This document shows positions 1 to 7,304 of a DNA stretch of 56,787 nt, piece by piece. Below the pieces are notes generated by a model that searched no databases, had not been told where the DNA came from, and was given only the letters and a program-made list of their open reading frames with translations. The stretch is taken from positions 1 through 56,787 of the forward strand of contig NZ_JSVC01000023.1 of the NCBI RefSeq assembly GCF_000814475.1, written 5' to 3'. The translations under genes were made by a program, and so were the position numbers. The stretch comes from Flavihumibacter solisilvae. GTDB lineage: Bacteria > Bacteroidota > Bacteroidia > Chitinophagales > Chitinophagaceae. Within the stretch, counting starts at the first letter, position 1, and each line of letters begins with the position of its first letter.

Positions 1-14
1 AATATTTCAATTGA

Positions 15-42
15 CCTAAATATAAATTTAGGCAAATCTAAA
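15..42. promoter_or_regulatory. Overlapping palindromes, possible DtxR/MntR-type operator
   Basis: The first 114 bases hold no gene and are AT-rich. CCTAAAT at 15-21 and ATTTAGG at 26-32 form a perfect 7-bp inverted repeat with a 4-nt spacer. The right arm also pairs with CTAAA at 38-42, giving a second imperfect TTTAGG/CTAAA palindrome. TTTAGG/CCTAAA half-sites resemble operators of DtxR/MntR metal-dependent repressors; this is inference. The site may serve a gene left of the window rather than the lipoprotein gene at 115. Confidence 0.35.
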
Positions 43-114
43 AAATTTAATCGGTTCAAAAAAGGCAACAAAATGTAAAAGATTTATTTTAGCGATTCAC
101 GGAAAACACCGGAT

Positions 115-1095
115 ATGTCCCGACTGAGTTGGATCACTGCTTTTATATTGACTATCTTTTTATTTGCCTGCAAGGAAAAGAAAAAACAATTGCTCGATAA
201 TGAACCGGTTGAAGTGTCTGATTTCATCGAATTTTTCCCGGAAATAAAGCTTCCTCTCCAGTTGGCAGACACCAGCCTTATGAAGCGTTCGCCCGACTCA
301 CTGCGAATCGGTAATAAGATTTTTTCACAGTTTATTCCGGACAGTGTATTGCGGCCTTTCTTTGGCAAGACAGGCAAGCCGCTGTTATATCCCATCGGCC
401 GTAATGAAGTGGAAAAAAATGAAACTTACCTCTTCATTAAGGCAGTACAGGGTAATAAGCGCGCTGCTTATATCGCGGTGTTCGATGATGAGAAATTTGT
501 TACAGCCATGCCTTTGCTCTCTGTCACAGGCACACCCAAACAAAGTGATCAGACTGTCGCGAATATGGATAGCCGCTATACCATAACAATCCTGCGGCAA
601 CAAACTACCAGTGATGGAATGGTCGTTTACAATAAAAAAGTGTTTGTATACAATACGGAAGGCGTATTTACGCTAATACTTACCGAGTCGAATGACCAGA
701 CTGCCGCCTCGGCCAGCATTATCAACCCGATAGACACGCTGGCTGCGACACACAAACTGTCAGGCGACTACCGGCAAAACAATAAGAATTTTATCTCGGT
801 ACGTGATGGGAGAAGTCCCGCCCACCTGCTCTTCTTCATACATTTTGAAAAGAATAACGGCGAATGTAAAGGAGAATTGAAAGGAGAGGCGAAGATGACC
901 GGTACCAGTACCGCAAGGTTTAATGATAATAATGGTTCCTGCGCGATCGATTTCAGCTTCTCCGGGAATACGGTGCGTATTAAAGAAGTGGAAGGTTGCG
1001 GGTCATACCGTGACATCAAATGCTTCTTTGAAGGCGCATATACCAGGAAGAAAAAAACGCCGCCTGCAAAGAAGAAAAAGACAGGAAAGAGCTAA
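115..1095 (+). CDS. Hypothetical lipoprotein with lysine-rich tail
   Basis: A 326-residue protein that I cannot assign to a family. The first 19 residues form a short lipoprotein signal with a hydrophobic core ending in LFAC, so Cys19 is the likely lipidated residue, followed by a very basic KEKKK stretch. The middle has no recognisable motif. The C-terminus (about 309-326) is a Lys/Pro-rich basic tail. The start is the ATG that places the lipobox correctly. The gene is followed after about 55 nt by the phosphorylase gene on the same strand, but nothing links the two functionally. Existence as a gene is well supported by length and signal; function is unknown. Confidence 0.75.
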   Translation: MSRLSWITAFILTIFLFACKEKKKQLLDNEPVEVSDFIEFFPEIKLPLQLADTSLMKRSPDSLRIGNKIFSQFIPDSVLRPFFGKTGKPLLYPIGRNEVEKNETYLFIKAVQGNKRAAYIAVFDDEKFVTAMPLLSVTGTPKQSDQTVANMDSRYTITILRQQTTSDGMVVYNKKVFVYNTEGVFTLILTESNDQTAASASIINPIDTLAATHKLSGDYRQNNKNFISVRDGRSPAHLLFFIHFEKNNGECKGELKGEAKMTGTSTARFNDNNGSCAIDFSFSGNTVRIKEVEGCGSYRDIKCFFEGAYTRKKKTPPAKKKKTGKS

Positions 1096-1151
1096 TCCAA
1101 ATTATCAACTATATTGCGTACCCGATACACGTTTGAAATATTATAACAACT

Positions 1152-2813
1152 ATGAGTTTCAGAAATTACAAGGTGCCATACAGTAGCGAAGACAGGTATT
1201 CCCGGAAGGTGGCTTATTTCTCCATGGAGTTTGCTGTACACCAGCCATTGAAAATCTATAGCGGTGGTTTGGGTTTTTTATCCGGATCACATCTTCGCAG
1301 TGCATACGAGTTGCGGCAGAACCTTGTTGGTATCGGCCTCTTATGGAAGTACGGGTACTACGACCAGGCAAGGAACCAGGACCAGACCCTGCAGGTGAAC
1401 TGGATGGAAAAGCAATATAGCTTCCTCGAAGACACCGGTATTAAATTCCAGATCTCAATTCATGATCACCCGGTGTGGGTCAAAGCATTTTATCTTAACC
1501 CGGAGACCTTCCATTCTGCCCCGTTGTTCCTGCTTAGTACAGATTTACCGGAAAATGATTACGTTTCGCAAACAATTACCCACCGCCTGTATGATGCAAA
1601 CGTTGCTACCAAAGTGGCACAGTTCATTTTGCTGGGAGTTGGCGGAGCGAAGCTGCTCGACGAACTCGGGTTTTCACCGGAAGTGTATCACCTGAACGAG
1701 GCACACGGCATCAGTGCAGGCTTTTACCTGTACCGCAAGTTTGGTAACAACCTGGCCGAGGTGAAAAAGCGACTGGTATTCACAACGCATACTCCCGAGG
1801 AGGCCGGCAATGAAAAACATGATATTTACCTCTGCCATAAAATGAGTTATTTCTGCGGACTGACTCTCGACGAAGTGCGCAACCTGACCGGGATCCAGGA
1901 CGATCAGTTCAATCATTCACTGGTAGCGCTGCGGTTCGCACGTATTGCTAATGGTGTTTCCCAGCTGCATGGCCATGTCTCAAGGTCGATGTGGGAAAAG
2001 TACAGCGGCATTTGCCCCATACTATCGATCACGAATGCCCAGAACTGGAGGTATTGGGCTGATAAGCAGTTGTATCGTTATATGGAAGAAGGAAATGACG
2101 TAATGTGGGATGACCGCAAGCAATACCTGAAACGCAGGGCCTTTGAGCTGGTTGCGGACCAGACAGGCAAGTTATATGATCCCAAAGTGTTCACTATAGT
2201 ATGGGCAAGGAGGTTTGCTGGTTACAAACGTGCTGACCTGATCACCCGTGACAACGCCAGGTTTTCCGCGTTAATGGCAAGTAAAAAATACCCCGTGCAG
2301 ATCATTTGGGCAGGAAAGCCTTACCCGATGGACTACCCGGCGATCAATGACTTTAATCACCTTGTACATATGAGCAAGGGATATAAAAATATGGCAGTAC
2401 TTATCGGGTACGAACTCGGCCTCTCAAAACGCCTTAAGCAGTCAGCCGACCTTTGGCTGAACAACCCCCGGGTACCCCGGGAGGCATCAGGCACCAGCGG
2501 TATGACCGCTGCCATGAACGGCGCAGCCAATTTCAGCACGGATGATGGCTGGGTACCCGAGTTTGTCAATCACGGTAACAATGGTTTTGTGATTGAGAAG
2601 GCAGATTACGCCCGGATGAATACACAGGAGCAGGATGAATATGACCTGAACATGCTGTATAAACTCCTTGAAGAACAGGTATTGCCATTGTACTACGACA
2701 ATCATGATACATGGCGCCAGGTAGTTAAAAACGGGATGCGTGACGTACGGTACCAGTTCGAAAGTAACCGGATGGCACACGAGTATTACGACCTCTTGTA
2801 TAACGCTTCGTGA
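1152..2813 (+). CDS. glgP: Alpha-glucan (glycogen/maltodextrin) phosphorylase family protein, short form
   Basis: Member of the GT35 alpha-glucan phosphorylases, which release glucose-1-phosphate from alpha-1,4-glucans in the cytoplasm. Family landmarks are YFSMEF near residue 22, a YSGGLG glycine-rich segment, FTTHTP around His213, ARRFAGYKRA, and EASGTSGM from 444. At 553 residues it is a short form. The striking point is residue 452: the family motif is usually GTSGMK, with the Lys carrying pyridoxal phosphate, but here it reads GTSGMT (codon ACC at 2505-2507). If the alignment is right, the PLP Schiff-base lysine is missing, and activity as a classical phosphorylase is uncertain. This could also be a lineage-wide variant. 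A K+-channel-like gene follows after 27 nt. Confidence 0.85.
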   Translation: MSFRNYKVPYSSEDRYSRKVAYFSMEFAVHQPLKIYSGGLGFLSGSHLRSAYELRQNLVGIGLLWKYGYYDQARNQDQTLQVNWMEKQYSFLEDTGIKFQISIHDHPVWVKAFYLNPETFHSAPLFLLSTDLPENDYVSQTITHRLYDANVATKVAQFILLGVGGAKLLDELGFSPEVYHLNEAHGISAGFYLYRKFGNNLAEVKKRLVFTTHTPEEAGNEKHDIYLCHKMSYFCGLTLDEVRNLTGIQDDQFNHSLVALRFARIANGVSQLHGHVSRSMWEKYSGICPILSITNAQNWRYWADKQLYRYMEEGNDVMWDDRKQYLKRRAFELVADQTGKLYDPKVFTIVWARRFAGYKRADLITRDNARFSALMASKKYPVQIIWAGKPYPMDYPAINDFNHLVHMSKGYKNMAVLIGYELGLSKRLKQSADLWLNNPRVPREASGTSGMTAAMNGAANFSTDDGWVPEFVNHGNNGFVIEKADYARMNTQEQDEYDLNMLYKLLEEQVLPLYYDNHDTWRQVVKNGMRDVRYQFESNRMAHEYYDLLYNAS

Positions 2814-2840
2814 TAGCATATCTTTAGTAAAAATCTGCCG

Positions 2841-3851
2841 TTGCAAACCAGGGCCTGGGAATTGCTTCAACCTTTCTTACTGCTGTTGGCGGTTGCAACT
2901 GTCGGCGTTACCGGTTATATGCTGGTGGAGAATTTCCGCTTTGTCGAGGCGCTGTATATGACGGTGATCACCATCACGACAGCCGGCTTCACAGAAGTGC
3001 GGCCCTTAACTGACAATGGCAGAATTTTCACGATCTGTATGCTGGTGCTGAGCTGGATTTCCCTTGCCTGGGCGATCACCCGCATCATACAGTACATTAT
3101 CAACGGAGAAATAAACAAGTACTTTAAAGCCCGACGAATCATGACAGGCATTGACCAGTTGGATAAGCACGTGATCATCTGTGGTTTCGGAAGAAATGGA
3201 CAGCAGGCTGCCCAGACCCTCAGGTATCACAATAAGTCTTATGTCGTTATTGAAAACCGGCCGGAAGTCCTGGAGAAAGTGATACGCGAACAGCCGGGGC
3301 TGTTGTACCTGGAAGGAAATGCAACTGATGATGATATACTCAGGAAGGCAGGCATCCAACGTGCCCATGCGCTCATCAGCAGCCTGCCGGCAGATGCGGA
3401 CAATGTCTTTATCGTATTATCCGCCCGGTCGTTGAACAGTAGTATCCGGATCATCAGCAGGGCTTCCGAAAGCAGTGCTGCACCGAAGCTCAAGAAAGCC
3501 GGCGCCGACCATGTGATCATGCCCGACAGGATCGGTGGAACCCATATGGCTACATTAGTATCCAAACCGGATGTAATTGAATTCATCGATTTCCTGAGTG
3601 GCGAGGAAGGGGAGGCGATCCATATGGAATCCGTTGACTATCTCCAGATCCCGGAGCAGATCCGCGATCACAGCCTTAAAGAGATCATGGAGTGGAAAAA
3701 AACGGGAGTTAACTGTATTGGCGTCCGTAACAAGGAGGGAAAATTCCTGATTAATCCTCCCGAAGATACATTCATCCGGCTGGGAATGAAGGTGTTTGTC
3801 CTGGGTACCCGGGCACAGATTGAAGCCATGAAAGGGAATATTGGGAAATAA
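2841..3851 (+). CDS. Two-TM potassium-channel-like protein with cytoplasmic RCK (TrkA-N/TrkA-C) domains
   Basis: The N-terminus has two membrane helices (about 11-30 and 58-85) around a pore loop, followed by an RCK domain starting at HVIICGFGRNG (about 112-122), a Rossmann nucleotide-binding motif, and a TrkA-C-like C-terminus. This is the layout of MthK-type ligand-gated K+ channels. The filter region reads TTAGFTEV rather than TVGYGD or TVGFGE, so the second filter glycine is Thr. The start is taken as TTG at 2841, because the frame opens only just upstream and the first ATG would remove most of the first helix. It lies 27 nt after the phosphorylase gene and may be cotranscribed. Ion selectivity cannot be judged from sequence. 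Confidence 0.85.
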   Translation: MQTRAWELLQPFLLLLAVATVGVTGYMLVENFRFVEALYMTVITITTAGFTEVRPLTDNGRIFTICMLVLSWISLAWAITRIIQYIINGEINKYFKARRIMTGIDQLDKHVIICGFGRNGQQAAQTLRYHNKSYVVIENRPEVLEKVIREQPGLLYLEGNATDDDILRKAGIQRAHALISSLPADADNVFIVLSARSLNSSIRIISRASESSAAPKLKKAGADHVIMPDRIGGTHMATLVSKPDVIEFIDFLSGEEGEAIHMESVDYLQIPEQIRDHSLKEIMEWKKTGVNCIGVRNKEGKFLINPPEDTFIRLGMKVFVLGTRAQIEAMKGNIGK

Positions 3852-3898
3852 TTTATTTATTCTGGCATAATAATAGTGAAGAGGTGGGCGTTGTGTTA

Positions 3899-4273
3899 AT
3901 GAATAAAAATCCATCTATGAAAGCAATCCTTTTGGTAGCGTATGTGATGACCTCGTTTGCATTTGCCCAGCAACAGGATCCGGTGAAGGGAGTAAAGAAT
4001 CTGCCACCCCAGGCAAATGCCGGAACCGATTTAGTTTTTTCTTCCACTGATATAGTACAATTGGATGGTACCGCTTCACGTGAACCGGATGGAATTATTT
4101 CCCGGTATCATTGGCTGCAGCTTTCCGGTACTCCCGTTAGCATCGCAAACCAGAATGCGGCGATATCAGGTGTTAGTAATATCAAGCCGGGAGAATATAA
4201 ATTTTTGTTAACCGTTACTGATGAAAAAGGCAGCATTGCCACAGACGAGTTGAAAGTAACTATCCGGGAATAA
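3899..4273 (+). CDS. Small secreted PKD-domain protein
   Basis: A protein of about 124 residues with an N-terminal signal peptide ending near FAFAQ and a single PKD/K319-like immunoglobulin fold. The conserved pattern is PPQANAGTD, then LDGTAS, YHWLQLSG and a final LTVTDEKG segment. Such domains usually sit in large secreted or surface proteins of Bacteroidota, so a stand-alone single-domain form is unusual but not unique. The ATG at 3899 is preferred over an in-frame GTG at 3884; a further ATG at 3917 would also keep the signal peptide. A bidirectional terminator follows it, so the gene is probably a single unit. Ligand unknown. Confidence 0.7.
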   Translation: MNKNPSMKAILLVAYVMTSFAFAQQQDPVKGVKNLPPQANAGTDLVFSSTDIVQLDGTASREPDGIISRYHWLQLSGTPVSIANQNAAISGVSNIKPGEYKFLLTVTDEKGSIATDELKVTIRE

Positions 4274-4303
4274 TGTTGATCGTACCCCCGTATCGGGAAA
4301 AAC

Positions 4304-4331
4304 AAAATGCAACCTGTGAAGGTTGCATTTT
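4304..4331. terminator. Bidirectional intrinsic terminator
   Basis: A perfect 11-bp stem pairs AAAATGCAACC (4304-4314) with GGTTGCATTTT (4321-4331) around a 6-nt loop. A-rich sequence on the left and a T-run on the right make it usable from both strands. It lies between the convergent PKD-protein and FKBP genes. Confidence 0.85.
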
Positions 4332-4351
4332 TATTTTCAGTAATCGGTTCT

Positions 4352-5089
4352 TTATTGCGAAACGATTTCCAGTAACTCTACATCAAACACAAGCGTTGAG
4401 CCCGGAGTGATATGTGCGCCGGCCTGCTGATCACCGTACGCGAGATCTGCCGGAATAAATAACTTCCATTTGCTTCCCACGGGCATAAGCTGCAGTGCTT
4501 CTATCCATCCTTTGATCACTCCGTTTACGGGGAAGTCAATAGGCTGGCCCCTGTCGACCGAGCTGTCGAAAATTGTACCATCGATCAGGGTTCCATGGTA
4601 ATGGCATTTTACCTTATCGGTAAGTTTAGGTGTCGGACCTGAACCTTCTTTAACGATTAGGTACTGCAAACCGCTGGGCAGTGTTACCACCCCTGGTTTT
4701 GTTTTATTGGCTGCCAGAAATGCTTCGCCCGCCTGGCGTGCTGCGGCAGCTTTTTCTTTCTTCAATTGCTGGAGGTAATTTGTAATACTCATATTCATCT
4801 GTTCTTCGGTGAGCAATGTTTTCTTTCCCTTCATGGCATCGTTCAATGCCCGTGATACGAGAGCCGTATTGATATTTGTTATGCCTTGTTCGCGGTAAAA
4901 TGTGGCAAGGCTCATGCCAACTGCATAACTAACCGAGTCAATAGTGTTTTTAAGGGCTGGAGCCGTGCCGGTTTGTTTCGCAGCAGGTTTCGCAGCAGGT
5001 TTTACGGCAGGCTTTGCAGCCGCTTTAACCTGCGCATTTCCGGTTGTGGCCGCCAGGAATAGTACGGAAGTTATCAGGGGTTTGTACAT
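4352..5089 (-). CDS. FKBP-type peptidyl-prolyl cis-trans isomerase, exported
   Basis: Catalyses prolyl cis-trans isomerisation, probably in the periplasm. The N-terminus is a signal peptide (MYKPLIT to about GNAQ), followed by an Ala/Lys/Pro repeat linker of AKPA units, an FKBP N-terminal helical dimerisation segment (from about DSVSYAVG), and a C-terminal FKBP domain with LPSGLQY, YHGTLIDGTIFDSS, GWIEALQLMPVG and IPADLAYG, all typical of FkpA/Mip-like enzymes. I chose the ATG at 5089 because it starts the signal peptide; an in-frame ATG at 5164 would add 25 atypical residues. It is divergent from the DUF4197 lipoprotein gene. Confidence 0.9.
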   Translation of the reverse strand: MYKPLITSVLFLAATTGNAQVKAAAKPAVKPAAKPAAKQTGTAPALKNTIDSVSYAVGMSLATFYREQGITNINTALVSRALNDAMKGKKTLLTEEQMNMSITNYLQQLKKEKAAAARQAGEAFLAANKTKPGVVTLPSGLQYLIVKEGSGPTPKLTDKVKCHYHGTLIDGTIFDSSVDRGQPIDFPVNGVIKGWIEALQLMPVGSKWKLFIPADLAYGDQQAGAHITPGSTLVFDVELLEIVSQ

Positions 5090-5262
5090 AGAGTAGTTTT
5101 GTTCGGCCGAAATTAATACAATCCGCCAATTAAACCATTTAAAGCTTTGGTAGTCAAACTGCAAACGATTTTAACACAAAAACTCATTTTATAACTATCG
5201 GGCAATGAATGGAATACTATTATTTTGCCTTTGATCGTTTCACCTTTAAACAAATATTCCCT

Positions 5263-6000
5263 ATGCTAAAACTATTGATCACTGCGGGTTCGATCTTCAT
5301 GATAACCGGGTGTACTGCTCAATCAGAAAATTCCGGTTCGCTGATCAAAAAAGCCGGAAGTATACTTGGCCAGGCTAAAAGTGGCTCCCAGGGTTCCCTC
5401 AGTAACGAAGATATCATTGCCGGTCTTAAAGAAGCGCTCGTTGTAGGAACCAATAAGAGTGCAGAAAAATTATCCGCCGCTGATGGATTTTTTAAAGATG
5501 CAGCAGTGAAAGTGCTGATGCCGGAGGAAGCAAAGAAAGTGGAGCAAAAGCTTCGTCAGCTCGGTATGGGGAAACTCGTTGATGATGCCATCCTGAGTAT
5601 GAACCGTGCAGCAGAAGACGCTTCCAAATCAGCTGCACCGATCTTTGTCAATGCCGTAAAGCAAATGTCAGTTCAGGACGCGCTGGGTATCCTGAAAGGC
5701 GCAGATACTGCTGCCACTGGTTACCTGAGAAAATCAACATCACCGCAACTGGTGGCTTCGTTTCGCCCTGTAATTGAAGAAGCATTACAAAAAACAGGTG
5801 CGACCCGTTACTGGAAAGAAATTTTCGACACCTACAATAAGTTTACACTGAAACCCGTAAACCCTGATCTTTCAGGATTTGTAACCGGCAAAGCGATCGA
5901 TGGGATCTTCTATTATGTAGCTGATGAAGAAAAGAAGATCAGGTCCAATCCCGCAGCCAGGGTAACAGACATACTTAAGAAAGTATTTGGTGGTTCATAA
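5263..6000 (+). CDS. DUF4197 family lipoprotein
   Basis: A lipoprotein of about 245 residues. The signal MLKLLITAGSIFMITGC ends in a lipobox, which decides the ATG at 5263 over an in-frame upstream ATG at 5209. The rest matches the DUF4197 pattern as I know it: an Asp/Glu-rich helix (LSNEDIIAGLKEAL), a GMGKLVDDAILSMNRAAE segment, and a C-terminal FVTGKAIDGIFYYVADEEKKIR block. Function is unknown; the family occurs in Bacteroidota and Proteobacteria as envelope proteins. It is followed after about 60 nt by an MFS gene preceded by its own palindrome, so cotranscription is doubtful. Confidence 0.8.
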   Translation: MLKLLITAGSIFMITGCTAQSENSGSLIKKAGSILGQAKSGSQGSLSNEDIIAGLKEALVVGTNKSAEKLSAADGFFKDAAVKVLMPEEAKKVEQKLRQLGMGKLVDDAILSMNRAAEDASKSAAPIFVNAVKQMSVQDALGILKGADTAATGYLRKSTSPQLVASFRPVIEEALQKTGATRYWKEIFDTYNKFTLKPVNPDLSGFVTGKAIDGIFYYVADEEKKIRSNPAARVTDILKKVFGGS

Positions 6001-6032
6001 ACCGTTAAATTTTTTGAACGGTTCTTAACACG

Positions 6033-6061
6033 ATGCGGCACAGATTAGATTTGTGCCGCAT
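6033..6061. promoter_or_regulatory. 10-bp inverted repeat enclosing a candidate -7 element, in front of the MFS gene
   Basis: ATGCGGCACA (6033-6042) and TGTGCCGCAT (6052-6061) are perfect reverse complements with a 9-nt spacer, ending 1 nt before the MFS start codon at 6063. TAGATTTG at 6046-6053, in the spacer and right arm, fits the Bacteroidota -7 consensus TAnnTTTG. It could be an operator over the promoter or an mRNA hairpin at the start codon. No convincing -33 TTG is seen. Confidence 0.5.
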
Positions 6062-6062
6062 T

Positions 6063-7304
6063 ATGTTTACAAAGACTTTATCTGCTTACCGGGATGCCTA
6101 TTCGGGCTTATCAAGAGAGACGTGGTTACTGTCATTGATCATGCTGATCAACAGGAGTGGTACCATGGTCGTTCCTTTTCTTACGCTGTATATGACAAGT
6201 CCCGGTATGGGATATTCGATCGGCCAGGCTGGCTTTGTATTTGGCTGCTTTGGAGCTGGTGCGTTTACCGGAGCATATTTCGGTGGAAAACTAACAGACA
6301 GGATCGGATTCTTCAAGGTACAGATGATCACATTGCTTGGCGGGGCAATCTTATTCTGGATCCTTGGACAAATGAAAAGCCTTCCGCTCATTTGTATATT
6401 CACATTCCTTCTCAGTTTTGTGAACGAAGCATTCCGTCCCGCCAATTCAACTGCGATTGCCTATTATGGTACACCGGAGAACCGGACGAGATCCTATTCA
6501 TTGAACAGGCTTGCTGTAAACCTGGGCTGGGCTGTCGGTAGCGGATTGGGTGGACTCATCGCACGCGTTAGCTACGAATGGTTATTCTGGATCGACGGAT
6601 TCTCGAACCTGTTCGCTGCAATACTCATGTGGAAGTTTTTGCGGGATGCCGGGGCGAAAGCAAATGGACACTCAAAAGAAAAACAAGTTGCCGGCAAAGA
6701 ACATTCGGCTTACCGCGACGGCACATATCTTTTTTTCATTTTGTTGGTTACCCTTTTTGCCGCCTGTTTCTTTCAGTTGTTTACTAACGTCTCTGTTTAT
6801 ATGAGACAGGTACTTAATTTTTCCGAGCCGCTGATTGGAATGCTGATGGCCCTGAACGGACTTTTGATTGTAATGATTGAGATGGTCGTCATCTACAGGA
6901 TTGAAAGCAAGGGGAACCAGATGGCCTACATAGCAGCCGGGGTTGCACTGGTTGCATTATTTTACCTGTTCCTTGGACTGGGGCCCGTGGGGCCGGGCAT
7001 AGCTGTGCTGTTAATCACGCTCATTACCTTCGGTGAAATTCTTGCGATGCCATTCATGAATAGTTTCTGGATCGCAAGAAGCCGTGAACACAACAGGGGC
7101 CAGTACGCGGCATTGTATACCATGGCCTGGTCAGCGGCTCAAACCCTGGGTCCAATGTTATCTGCCCAACTTGCACAAAGCGAAGGCTTTCGATTCACCT
7201 GGTTCGTAGTTGGAAGTGCATGTATGCTTGCAGCATTTGTTTTCTGGCAAATGAAAATAAGAACAGAATCATCAGCAGGGCGATCAGCCGGCGAGTTCAC
7301 TTAA
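6063..7304 (+). CDS. Major facilitator superfamily transporter
   Basis: An inner-membrane permease of about 413 residues with roughly 12 hydrophobic segments in two halves. The loop after TM2 carries the MFS signature GGKLTDRIGFFKV, which supports the fold, and a polar central loop around residues 190-215 separates the halves. Substrate cannot be deduced; this type is often annotated as an MDR-like exporter. The ATG at 6063 is chosen, giving MFTKTLSAYRD; the upstream in-frame start at 6033 would lie within the palindrome. The last 21 bases overlap the 3' end of the convergent ABC-F gene. Confidence 0.85.
   Translation: MFTKTLSAYRDAYSGLSRETWLLSLIMLINRSGTMVVPFLTLYMTSPGMGYSIGQAGFVFGCFGAGAFTGAYFGGKLTDRIGFFKVQMITLLGGAILFWILGQMKSLPLICIFTFLLSFVNEAFRPANSTAIAYYGTPENRTRSYSLNRLAVNLGWAVGSGLGGLIARVSYEWLFWIDGFSNLFAAILMWKFLRDAGAKANGHSKEKQVAGKEHSAYRDGTYLFFILLVTLFAACFFQLFTNVSVYMRQVLNFSEPLIGMLMALNGLLIVMIEMVVIYRIESKGNQMAYIAAGVALVALFYLFLGLGPVGPGIAVLLITLITFGEILAMPFMNSFWIARSREHNRGQYAALYTMAWSAAQTLGPMLSAQLAQSEGFRFTWFVVGSACMLAAFVFWQMKIRTESSAGRSAGEFT

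Noticed and set aside
4980-5060. Ala/Lys/Pro repeats in the FKBP gene as possible assembly artefact
   Set aside because: The frame stays open and such linkers are common in exported isomerases.
6001-6022. Possible terminator after the DUF4197 gene (ACCGTT/AACGGT arms)
   Set aside because: Six-bp arms with a 10-nt T-rich loop and no T-run after the stem.
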